This document shows, in pieces, positions 50,685 to 57,747 of a stretch of DNA of 64,000 nucleotides. Positions within the stretch are counted from its first letter, which is position 1. Each line of letters begins with the position of its first letter. A program made the position numbers and the translations under genes. Location of the stretch: positions 2,790,001 to 2,854,000 of the forward strand of contig NZ_CP076103.1 in NCBI RefSeq assembly GCF_018732085.1, given 5' to 3'. The notes beneath the pieces are model-generated. The model was given only the letters and a program-made list of their open reading frames with translations, did not search any database and was not told the DNA's origin. The stretch is from Lysobacter capsici. Its GTDB lineage: Bacteria; Pseudomonadota; Gammaproteobacteria; Xanthomonadales; Xanthomonadaceae.

Positions 50685-50882
50685 ATGAAACTGTCCAAAC
50701 CCGCGTTAGCGGCGCTCGCCGCCTTCGTGTTCGGTTGCGGCGCGTTTACCACCGCGAGTTCCGCGGTCAATCCCTGCCAGGTCTGCCACGACCTGTACAA
50801 CCGCTGCATGCAACTGGGCCAGCTCGATTGCGAGTACAAGCGCGACGACTGCCTGCGCCGCAGGAACTGCCCCCTGCAGTAA
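50685..50882 (+). CDS. Six-cysteine secreted peptide 3
   Basis: A 65-residue precursor. Signal KLSKPALAALAAFVFGCGAFTTASS; mature AVNPCQVCHDLYNRCMQLGQLDCEYKRDDCLRRRNCPLQ by pattern (spacing C-x2-C-x6-C-x7-C-x6-C-x5-C). Start ATG 50685; the ribosome-binding site is CGGAGA, weaker than those of genes 2, 4 and 5. The mature peptide is basic, unlike peptide 4, which is acidic. Confidence 0.82.
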   Translation: MKLSKPALAALAAFVFGCGAFTTASSAVNPCQVCHDLYNRCMQLGQLDCEYKRDDCLRRRNCPLQ

Positions 50883-50993
50883 CCGTCCCGGCCGCTCGCA
50901 CGCACCGGGATTCGCCACTGCGACCGCGTTCGCGGCGCAGCCACTCCGGCCGGGGCCGCGGTCCCGCGCCGATCCATGGAAAAGGAGCACCAC

Positions 50994-51206
50994 ATGAACT
51001 TGCGCAAGCTCACCCTGACCGCCGTCGTCGCCTTCGTCTTCGCCGGCTCGGCCGTCGCCTTCGCCCGTCCGCCGCTCAACCCCTGCCGCGAATGCCGCAT
51101 CGCCTACAACGTGTGCATGAGCGAAAGCGGCGGCCCGCAAGACGACATGGTCTGCGAAAGCGACTTCAGCGCCTGCCTGATCGGGGCGGGTTGCCCGTTG
51201 GAGTAA
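50994..51206 (+). CDS. Six-cysteine secreted peptide 4
   Basis: A 70-residue precursor; ATG 50994 is preferred over an upstream in-frame ATG at 50976 because AAAGGAG lies between them. Signal NLRKLTLTAVVAFVFAGSAVAFA; mature RPPLNPCRECRIAYNVC...CESDFSACLIGAGCPLE with spacing C-x2-C-x6-C-x12-C-x6-C-x5-C. Long-loop form, sister of peptide 2. Confidence 0.82.
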   Translation: MNLRKLTLTAVVAFVFAGSAVAFARPPLNPCRECRIAYNVCMSESGGPQDDMVCESDFSACLIGAGCPLE

Positions 51207-51306
51207 GCGCCGGCGGTTGAGCGGGGCGCGATGCGGGCGATGCCCGCTCGTGCATCACGGGCGCGGCCGAACTGGGCGCCCGGTCACGGGCCCCGGCCAG
51301 GATCGG

Positions 51307-51348
51307 GCCTAGGCTCGCCGGTCCGCGACCGATCGTTGCGGACCGGCG
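51307..51348 (+). promoter_or_regulatory. Leader module of peptide gene 5: CTAG element plus long hairpin
   Basis: GCCTAGGCTC is followed by a perfect 11-bp stem CGCCGGTCCGC/GCGGACCGGCG (51316-51326 with 51338-51348, 11-nt loop). The order matches the modules before peptides 1 and 3, though the sequence differs, so it is the structure rather than the bases that recurs. Confidence 0.5.
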
Positions 51349-51395
51349 GGCGCTCGCACGCTCGCCGCGCCACTCAAGGAATAGGGAGGTTCACC

Positions 51396-51593
51396 ATGAC
51401 GTTGAAGCATCTGTCGCTGAGCGCATTGGCCGGGTTCGTGTTCGCCGGCTCGCTGGTCGCCAGCGCGGGCGCCGCGCCGGTCAATCCTTGTACGGCCTGC
51501 TGGCAGGCCTACGACCGCTGCAACCTGACCACCGCGACCGACTGCGAGACCAAGTTGATCGCGTGTCAGCGCCGTAACAACTGCCCGGTGTAA
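51396..51593 (+). CDS. Six-cysteine secreted peptide 5
   Basis: A 65-residue precursor with AGGGAGG ribosome-binding site. Signal TLKHLSLSALAGFVFAGSLVASAGA; mature part APVNPCTACWQAYDRCNLTTATDCETKLIACQRRNNCPV by pattern, spacing C-x2-C-x6-C-x7-C-x6-C-x5-C (short-loop form). Last of the array; followed by a bidirectional terminator shared with infA. Confidence 0.82.
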   Translation: MTLKHLSLSALAGFVFAGSLVASAGAAPVNPCTACWQAYDRCNLTTATDCETKLIACQRRNNCPV

Positions 51594-51634
51594 GGGCGGC
51601 CGGCGCGCCCGGCCCCGGCCGAGACGCAGGCATG

Positions 51635-51661
51635 AAAAAGGCGGCCAATGGCCGCCTTTTT
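51635..51661. terminator. Bidirectional terminator between peptide 5 and infA
   Basis: AAAAAGGCGGCC-AAT-GGCCGCCTTTTT: a 12-bp stem with A and T tracts on both flanks, between converging genes. Confidence 0.88.
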
Positions 51662-51676
51662 CGATAGTTACCGCGA

Positions 51677-51895
51677 TTACTTCATGCGGTAGGTGATGCG
51701 GCCCTTGGTGAGGTCGTAGGGCGTCATCTCCACCTTGACCTTGTCGCCGGTCAGGATGCGGATGTAGTTCTTGCGCATGCGACCCGAGATGTGGGCGATG
51801 ATTTCGTGCCCGTTTTCGAGACGCACACGGAACATGGTGTTCGGAAGAGTTTCCGCCACCGTGCCCTCGAATTCGATCACGTCGTCTTTTGCCAT
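51677..51895 (-). CDS. infA: Translation initiation factor IF-1
   Basis: A 72-residue S1-like OB-fold protein that occupies the ribosomal A site during initiation. Nearly invariant sequence: AKDDVIEFEGTVAETLPNTMFRV, NGHEIIAHISGRMRKNYIRILTGDKV and YDLTKGRITYR. The start at 51895 matches the universal N-terminus. infA beside clpA and aat is the E. coli arrangement; here the peptide array lies between clpA and infA. Confidence 0.98.
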   Translation of the reverse strand: MAKDDVIEFEGTVAETLPNTMFRVRLENGHEIIAHISGRMRKNYIRILTGDKVKVEMTPYDLTKGRITYRMK

Positions 51896-52062
51896 GTGGT
51901 TCTCAAGGAGGAGTCGCGATGTCGCGAGGATGGGCGTCGCGCGCCCGCGAAGCCGCACATTCTGCCACGGCAACGGCCCCGGCGCAAAAAAACCGTTAAC
52001 TCCGCCCGCGGGCCGTCGATCGGCGACGGCGCGGCATGGCGCAATGGCAGGCTGCGCGGTGC

Positions 52063-52833
52063 TCAGGCGCCTGCGTGCGGCGCGTCATCCCCGGCCGGGT
52101 CGGCCAGCGCGCGGGCGGGGTAGTCGCCGAAATGCGCGGTCCACGGCCCCGATGCGAATCCCGGCAGCGCGGTCAGCCGCTCGACCTGGGCCAGGAACTG
52201 CGTCCGCGGCATCGACACCGCGCCCAGGCTCAGCAGGTGCGGGTTCTCGACTTGGCCGTCGAGCAGCGGCCAGCCCCAGGCATGCAGATGCCGGGCCAGG
52301 GCCGCGATCGCCACCTTGGAACCGCCCGGGCGGGCGCTGAACATGCTTTCGCCGAAGAACATCCGGCCGATCGCGATGCCGTACAGGCCGCCGACCAATT
52401 CGTGGCCGTCGTAGACCTCGATCGAATGCGCATGCCCGAGCCGGTGCATGGCGACATAGGCCTCGCGCAGTTCGTCGTTGATCCAGGTGCCGTCCTGGCC
52501 CGGCCGCGGTGCCTGCGCGCAGGCGGCGATGACCTGCTCGAACGCGGTATCGGCGCGCACCACCCAGTCGCTGCGTCGCAGCGCGCGGCGGAACTTGGAC
52601 GCCAGCCGCACCGCGTCGGTGCGGAACACGGTGCGCGGGTCGGGGCACCACCACAGCAACGGATAGCCGTCCGACGGCCACGGGAAGATGCCGTGGCGGT
52701 AGGCGTTGAGCAGGCGTTCGGGGCGAAAGTCGCCGCCCACCGCGAGCAGCCCGTCGGGCTCGCGCAGCGCCTGTTCGCCCGGAGGGAACGGCGCGGCGGG
52801 GTCGGGGGCCAGCAGGAAGGGGAGGCGGCGCAT
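52063..52833 (-). CDS. aat: Leucyl/phenylalanyl-tRNA-protein transferase
   Basis: Adds Leu or Phe to proteins with N-terminal Arg/Lys, creating N-degrons recognised by ClpS-ClpA. It has 256 residues. Signatures: FPPGEQALREPDGLLAVGGDFRPERLLNAYRHGIFPW, PLLWWCPDPRTVF and LVGGLYGIAIGRMFFGESMFSARPGGSKVAIAAL. Start at 52833 (MRRLPFLLAPDPAAPFPP). Confidence 0.96.
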   Translation of the reverse strand: MRRLPFLLAPDPAAPFPPGEQALREPDGLLAVGGDFRPERLLNAYRHGIFPWPSDGYPLLWWCPDPRTVFRTDAVRLASKFRRALRRSDWVVRADTAFEQVIAACAQAPRPGQDGTWINDELREAYVAMHRLGHAHSIEVYDGHELVGGLYGIAIGRMFFGESMFSARPGGSKVAIAALARHLHAWGWPLLDGQVENPHLLSLGAVSMPRTQFLAQVERLTALPGFASGPWTAHFGDYPARALADPAGDDAPHAGA

Positions 52834-52840
52834 TTTGTTC

Positions 52841-52987
52841 GGGAGTCGGGAATGGGGAATGGGGAATCGGGAAACGTAAAAGCGGGTGGCGCAGATGCTG
52901 GAAGACGATCTGACCTTCGGAACGTGATTGTGGCTGGTCAACGATGCCAGAATCTCAACGATTCCCGATTCCCGATTCCCGACTCCC
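52841..52987. repeat. Inverted arrays of a GGGAATC heptamer
   Basis: Four heptamers (GGGAGTC, GGGAATG, GGGAATG, GGGAATC; 52841-52868) face four inverted ones (GATTCCC x3, GACTCCC; 52960-52987). They can form a 28-bp stem with two mismatches, closing a 91-nt loop between aat and the next gene. A single four-unit array of the same heptamer occurs at 57497-57526. Confidence 0.85.
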
Positions 52988-52991
52988 GCCC

Positions 52992-54176
52992 TCACTTGAA
53001 CGGCGAATGCGCACTCAACGTCTGCGCATAGCGCCGGACCGAAGCCGCCTCGTCGCGGCACCACGGCCGCAGGGCGTCGCGGAAGCCGGGGTGGGCGATC
53101 CAGTGGCGGCTATGCACGAAGCTCGGCAGGAAGCCGCGTGCGAGTTTGTGTTCGCCCTGGGCGCCGGGTTCGAATCGGGCGAGCCCTTCGCGCAGGCAGT
53201 AGTCGATGCCCTGGTAGTAGCAGGTCTCGAAGTGCAGCCCGGGCAGGTTGACCTCGCTGCCCCAGTAGCGGCCATACAAGGTGTCGCCGCCGCGCAAGCA
53301 CAGGGCGCCGGCGATCGCTTCGCCGTCGCGCTGGGCCAGGAAGATCACCAGCGACCGCGGCATTTCGCGGGCGAGATGCTGGAGGAACTCCAGGGTCAGC
53401 GCGGCGTGGTTGCCGTATTCGGCGAAAGTGGTCAGGTAGAAGCGGTGCATCGTCGCCAGATCGTCGGCGCTGGCGTCGCGGCCCTCGACGACGCGGAAGG
53501 TCACTCCGGCGCGCGCGACCTTGGCCCGCTCCTGGCGGATGTTCTTGCGGTGCTTGTGATCGAACGCGGCCAGGAATTGCTCGAAGTCGTTCCAGCGCTG
53601 GCCTTGTGCATCGGGCAAGTTGCGCCAGTGGTATTGCACGTCGATGCGCGGCAGCCAGTCGCCACCGGCATCGTCGCCGTCGAACAACGAATCCTCGTCG
53701 TGCCTGTGGAAGTTCACATGCGCCGACGACAGCTTCTGCCGCGCGCACAACTGCGCCATCGCCGCGATCAGTACCCGCCGGTGGTCGTCGTCGCGCGCGA
53801 GCAGGCGCGGGCCGGTGACGGGCGAGTAGGGCACCGCCGCGAGCCATTTGGGGAAATAGTCCAGGCCGTGCTGCGCGTAGGCATGGGCCCAGGCGTGATC
53901 GAACACGAATTCGCCGTGCGAGTTCTGCTTGAGATACGCCGGCATCGCCGCGATCAGCGTGTCGCCGTCCCACACGGTCAGGTGATGCGGCGCCCAGCCC
54001 CAGTCTTCGCGCAGGCAGCCGTGAATTTCCATGCCGTGCAGGAAAGCATGAGCGATGAAGGGATTGGTGCCGTCGTGCAGGGCGTCCCATTGCGCCGCGT
54101 CGATTTCGCTCAGCGAACCCAACAGGCGCAGTTGCAGCGAGGCGTCGCTGTGTTCGCGGTTCGCCATTGGTGTCAT
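52992..54176 (-). CDS. FemAB-like GNAT-fold protein (DUF482/PF04339 type)
   Basis: A 394-residue cytoplasmic protein of the FemAB-like/peptidoglycan-associated acyltransferase group; the substrate is not established. Family motifs: AQWDALHDGTNPFIAHAFLHGMEIHGC near the N-terminus, HRKNIRQERAKVARAGVTFRVVEG centrally, and GRYWGSEVNLPGLHFETCYYQGIDYCLREGLARFEPGAQGEHKLARGFLP. These proteins often sit near aat in proteobacteria. The alternative start MANREHSD is 9 bp downstream. Confidence 0.87.
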   Translation of the reverse strand: MTPMANREHSDASLQLRLLGSLSEIDAAQWDALHDGTNPFIAHAFLHGMEIHGCLREDWGWAPHHLTVWDGDTLIAAMPAYLKQNSHGEFVFDHAWAHAYAQHGLDYFPKWLAAVPYSPVTGPRLLARDDDHRRVLIAAMAQLCARQKLSSAHVNFHRHDEDSLFDGDDAGGDWLPRIDVQYHWRNLPDAQGQRWNDFEQFLAAFDHKHRKNIRQERAKVARAGVTFRVVEGRDASADDLATMHRFYLTTFAEYGNHAALTLEFLQHLAREMPRSLVIFLAQRDGEAIAGALCLRGGDTLYGRYWGSEVNLPGLHFETCYYQGIDYCLREGLARFEPGAQGEHKLARGFLPSFVHSRHWIAHPGFRDALRPWCRDEAASVRRYAQTLSAHSPFK

Positions 54177-54180
54177 CGGA

Positions 54181-55005
54181 TCAAGGTTTTGCCGCAGCGC
54201 CGAATGTCAAAGGCACCCGTAGTGCCGGCTGACTGCAATCCAGGCCGTCGACAGGAAGCATCGCAGCGACGCCGTTGAGCAGGTTGAGCACGGCTTCGCG
54301 ATTGACCGTCTCGGGCGTCGGCTCAAGCTGCACGCTCTTTTCGCAGGTTGGGTAGCGCGCGATCACCTTGATCGGTGTGGCGGAGGGCGAGTTGACGAGT
54401 TTCTTGGCCGAACTCAAGCGCGCTTCGAGCAGGTCTTGTAGTGCGATGGTGTAAACGGCGCTGCTTTTTTGATCGTCGCCGGGCTCTTTGGCGACGCCAT
54501 CGGCCTGCGCACGGGGCTTGAGCTTTCCGGCTTCGACCATCAGCGGATAAGCCCTTAGCAAGGAGGCGGGTTGGCCGTCCCAGCCCAGGACTCGATACAT
54601 GGCGAGCAAATATGGCGCTTCACTGTCGCCATTGGCCTGGGCAATATTGAGATACTCCAGTCCGCGTTCGAGCTTTTCCGGCGCGTACTCGAAGCCATCC
54701 AACCGGCACTGCGCCCAAATCACGCCAAGCCACGCGCGGGCCTTGGCATCGCCAGACTGCGCGGCCTGTTCAACCACGTTGCGCTGTTCGAACAGCGCCT
54801 TGAACATTTGCAGGAAGGACGACTTCGCGGCAGGGTCGTACATCAGCTTGAATGCAGCGGGGCTGACGGTCTGCCGCCCCTGTTCGATGAACTCTGCCTG
54901 GTTGAGGCAAACCGGATTGGGTGGATTGGCGGCCGAAGCCCATCCGGGTGCGCATGCCGCGAGCGCGATGGTCAGCGCCAGCCATTTCCCGGACCGGTGC
55001 GCCAT
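54181..55005 (-). CDS. Secreted Sel1-repeat-like protein, function unknown
   Basis: A 274-residue protein with signal peptide SGKWLALTIALAACAPGWASA. Segments AAQSGDAKARAWLGVIWAQCRLDG and GLEYLNIAQANGDSEAPYLLAMYRVLG look like degenerate Sel1/TPR helical repeats. Two further Cys lie near the C-terminus (TCEKSV, GLDCSQPA). It lies between the FemAB-like gene and trxB, 3-4 bp from each, so all three are probably one transcript. Confidence 0.75.
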   Translation of the reverse strand: MAHRSGKWLALTIALAACAPGWASAANPPNPVCLNQAEFIEQGRQTVSPAAFKLMYDPAAKSSFLQMFKALFEQRNVVEQAAQSGDAKARAWLGVIWAQCRLDGFEYAPEKLERGLEYLNIAQANGDSEAPYLLAMYRVLGWDGQPASLLRAYPLMVEAGKLKPRAQADGVAKEPGDDQKSSAVYTIALQDLLEARLSSAKKLVNSPSATPIKVIARYPTCEKSVQLEPTPETVNREAVLNLLNGVAAMLPVDGLDCSQPALRVPLTFGAAAKP

Positions 55006-55008
55006 CGA

Positions 55009-55962
55009 TCAGGCGTCCTTGTCGAGGAACTTCTCGGCGTCCAGCGCGGCCATGCAGCCGAACCCGGCCGAGGTGATGGCCTGGCGGTAGACCTGGTCGG
55101 CGACGTCGCCGGCGGCGAACACGCCTTCGACCGAGGTGCGGGTGGCGTTGCCGTCCAGGCCGGTCTCGATGGTCAGGTAGCCGTTCTTCATCGCCAGTTG
55201 GCCTTCGAACAGGCTGGTGTTCGGGGTGTGGCCGATGGCGACGAACAGGCCATGCACGGCGAGGTCGCGGACCGAGCCGTCCTGCACCGACTTGACCCGC
55301 ACGCCGGTCACGCCGGCGTCGTTGCCGAGCACTTCCTCGACGGTGTGATGCCACACCGGTTCGATCTTGCCGGCCTGGATCTTGGCCTGCAGCTTGTCCT
55401 GCATGATCTTCTCCGCGCGCAGGGTGTCGCGGCGATGGATCAGGTAGACCTTGCGGGCGATGTTGGACAGGTACAGCGCTTCTTCGACCGCGGTGTTGCC
55501 GCCGCCGATCACCGCCACGTCCTGGTCCTTGTAGAAGAAACCGTCGCAGGTGGCGCAGGCGGACACGCCGCGGCCCTTGAATTCTTCTTCCGACGGCAGG
55601 CCGAGGTACTTGGCGGTGGCGCCGGTGGCGATGATCAGCGCATCGGCGGTGTAGTCGCCGCTGTCGCCCTTGAGCCGGAACGGGCGCTTGGACAAATCCG
55701 CGGTGTGGATGTGGTCGAACACGACCTCGGTATCGAAGCGTTCAGCATGCGCCTGCATGCGCGTCATCAGATCCGGACCCATCAGGCCGTGCGCGTCGCC
55801 GGGCCAGTTGTCGACTTCGGTGGTCGTCATCAGCTGGCCGCCTTGCTGCAGGCCCGTGATCACCAGCGGCTTGAGGTTGGCGCGGGCGGCGTAGACGGCG
55901 GCAGTCCAGCCGGCCGGGCCGGAACCGAGGATGACGACACGGGAGTGCTTCGAAGGGGTCAT
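55009..55962 (-). CDS. trxB: Thioredoxin reductase
   Basis: A 317-residue NADPH-dependent flavoenzyme that reduces thioredoxin. The FAD-binding motif is VVILGSGPAGWTAAVYAARA, the redox-active pair is in ACATCDGFFY, the NADPH motif is VAVIGGGNTAVEEALYL and the C-terminal FAD contact is GVFAAGDVADQVYRQAITSAGFGCMAALDA. On its own strand GATTATATAC directly abuts the ATG with no ribosome-binding site, so the mRNA may be leaderless. Confidence 0.96.
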   Translation of the reverse strand: MTPSKHSRVVILGSGPAGWTAAVYAARANLKPLVITGLQQGGQLMTTTEVDNWPGDAHGLMGPDLMTRMQAHAERFDTEVVFDHIHTADLSKRPFRLKGDSGDYTADALIIATGATAKYLGLPSEEEFKGRGVSACATCDGFFYKDQDVAVIGGGNTAVEEALYLSNIARKVYLIHRRDTLRAEKIMQDKLQAKIQAGKIEPVWHHTVEEVLGNDAGVTGVRVKSVQDGSVRDLAVHGLFVAIGHTPNTSLFEGQLAMKNGYLTIETGLDGNATRTSVEGVFAAGDVADQVYRQAITSAGFGCMAALDAEKFLDKDA

Positions 55963-56423
55963 GTATATAATCGCGGGCAGTTGGGAATGCGCTGAGCGCA
56001 GAAGGAATCCTCAGCTTCGGCCATACGCCGGCGTGTAGAAGATTCCGGAACAGGGCATAGCTTGGAGGCGCGGTCCCGGCAACACAAGGCGTATCGCGCC
56101 GATGCAACGGTGCGTGCCACGGCACGAGGCCGGCGCTGCGAGCGAACCGCCAAAGCGCACGCTGGCGTATTGCCGGGCGATGGTCGTACAAAGGCCGCCG
56201 GGTCGGCCCGCTTAGAGGCACCGATTCGACAAACGGCGTTCCTTGCAATGGCTCGCCGGTCACACGCTTCCGACGCGACTCCCATCAGACACAGCGGCCA
56301 AGCTCAGCGATTCCAAGTCAGATCCCAAGCTCAGACGCGACACTTCCCCCACACGACACTCAAGACAACATGGCCAGGGGCGCCGCGCATGCGGCGTTTT
56401 TCCAGGCCGCACCGGAGATTGCA
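55963..56423. other. 461-bp divergent region between trxB and ald
   Basis: No supported gene, but not empty. The trxB promoter is at its left edge, and a terminator hairpin at its right edge lies only 23 bp before the ald start codon. Something transcribed toward ald may end there: an ald leader (attenuation) or a small RNA. AT content rises between 56225 and 56370. Confidence 0.6.
56381..56401 (+). terminator. Terminator hairpin in the ald leader (possible attenuator)
   Basis: CGCCGC-GCAT-GCGGCG followed by TTTTT. It is located within 25 bp of the ald ATG, in the sense direction. It overlaps an in-frame, alanine-rich reading frame that begins with ATG 56370 (MARGAAHAAFFQAAPEIA) and runs directly into ald. 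Confidence 0.65.
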
Positions 56424-57491
56424 ATGCGTATCGGCGTACCGAAGGAAACCAAGACTCTCGAAGGGCGCGTCGCGCTCGTTCCGGCCGCGGCCGGCGACCT
56501 GGTCAATCGCGGCCACGAGGTCTGGCTGGAGCAGGACGCGGGCATCAAGAGCGGCTTCAAGGACGCCGACTACATCCGCCTGGGGGTGAAGATCGCGCCC
56601 GACGCGGCGGCGCTGTACGAAAAGGGCGAGTTGATCGTCAAGGTCAAGGAGCCGATCGCCGGCGACCTGCAGCACCTGCGCAAGGATCACCTGCTGTTCT
56701 GCTACCTGCACCTGGCCGCCGAGCCGACCCTGACCAAGCAACTGCTCGACATCGGCCTGACCGGCGTGGCGTTTGAGACCGTCGAGCTGCCCAACGGCGA
56801 CCTGCCGCTGCTGGCGCCGATGTCGATCATCGCCGGCAAGATCGGCGTGCAGGTCGGCACCCACCTGCTGCACCAGCCCATGAGCGGCAAGGGCAAGCTG
56901 CTCGGCGGCCTGCCGTCGACCGAGCGCGGCAAGGTCGTGGTGTTCGGCGCCGGCCAGGCCGGCGGCGCGTCGGCGGCGCTGGCCGCGGCCGGCGGTTCCA
57001 ACGTGACCGTGTTTGAAATGCGCCAGGACCGCATGGAGCAGATGATGCGCCTGGGCAACAACGTCACCACGCTGTTCCCGTACGTGGACGTGGTCGCGCG
57101 CGAAGTGGCTTCGGCCGACCTCGTCATCGGCGCCGTGCTCGTCACCGGCGCACGCGCGCCGCACGTGCTGACCCGCGAAATGCTCAAGGGCATGGAAGAC
57201 GGCAGCGTGGTGGTCGACATCTCCATCGACCAGGGCGGCTGCTTCGAGACCTCGCGTCCGACCACCTGGAAAGAGCCGACCTACGTGGAAGAGGGCGTGA
57301 CCCACTTCTGCGTGACCAACATGCCCGGCGCGGTGCCGCAGACCTCCTCGCAGGCGATCTGTGCGGCGATCCTGCCGTGGGTCAACAAGTTGGCCGGCGG
57401 CGAGTGGCGCGGCAACCAGGCGCTGGTGCGCGGCATCAATGTGGAAGGCGGCCAGCTGATTCATCCGGCGTTGCAGGGCATGAAGCTGTAA
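56424..57491 (+). CDS. ald: Alanine dehydrogenase
   Basis: NAD-dependent oxidative deamination of L-alanine to pyruvate and ammonium, or the reverse. The 355 residues start at 56424 (MRIGVPKETKTLEGRVALVP, the conserved family N-terminus). The NAD-binding glycine motif is VVVFGAGQAGGASAALAAAGG; the substrate region includes LLFCYLHLAAEP and the C-terminus is TNMPGAVPQTSSQA...GQLIHPALQGMKL. An upstream in-frame ATG at 56370 would add an Ala-rich 18-residue extension. Confidence 0.93.
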   Translation: MRIGVPKETKTLEGRVALVPAAAGDLVNRGHEVWLEQDAGIKSGFKDADYIRLGVKIAPDAAALYEKGELIVKVKEPIAGDLQHLRKDHLLFCYLHLAAEPTLTKQLLDIGLTGVAFETVELPNGDLPLLAPMSIIAGKIGVQVGTHLLHQPMSGKGKLLGGLPSTERGKVVVFGAGQAGGASAALAAAGGSNVTVFEMRQDRMEQMMRLGNNVTTLFPYVDVVAREVASADLVIGAVLVTGARAPHVLTREMLKGMEDGSVVVDISIDQGGCFETSRPTTWKEPTYVEEGVTHFCVTNMPGAVPQTSSQAICAAILPWVNKLAGGEWRGNQALVRGINVEGGQLIHPALQGMKL

Positions 57492-57496
57492 CAGCC

Positions 57497-57526
57497 GGGA
57501 ATCGGGAGTCGGGAATCGGGAATCGG
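57497..57526 (+). repeat. GGGAATC heptamer array after ald
   Basis: Four units: GGGAATC, GGGAGTC, GGGAATC, GGGAATC, starting 5 bp after the ald stop. The same heptamer as at 52841-52987, here without an inverted partner. Confidence 0.8.
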
Positions 57527-57747
57527 TTCGGCCGATCCGACCGGGTTCCAGCGCGGGGCGGCAAGGGGACGGGGCTTGATGCTACCGTTCGCTGGCCGCC
57601 CTTCGTTTTTGGCGCTGGGGCAAGGCGAATAGCGTTGCGGGGCGGGCGGGAACAGGCGCCGGCCAGCGCTAGGCGCCTACACGCCGATTGCAGCCCTTTC
57701 CTGTATATTCAACAACTAACGAAACCATCCTAAGGCAGCACATCACG

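Noticed and set aside
57705..57725. A possible LexA box before ftsK (CTGTATAT)
   Set aside because: Only one half-site is present with no matching ACAG partner, and it does not fit the xanthomonad LexA consensus either. It is more likely a -10 region (TATATT).
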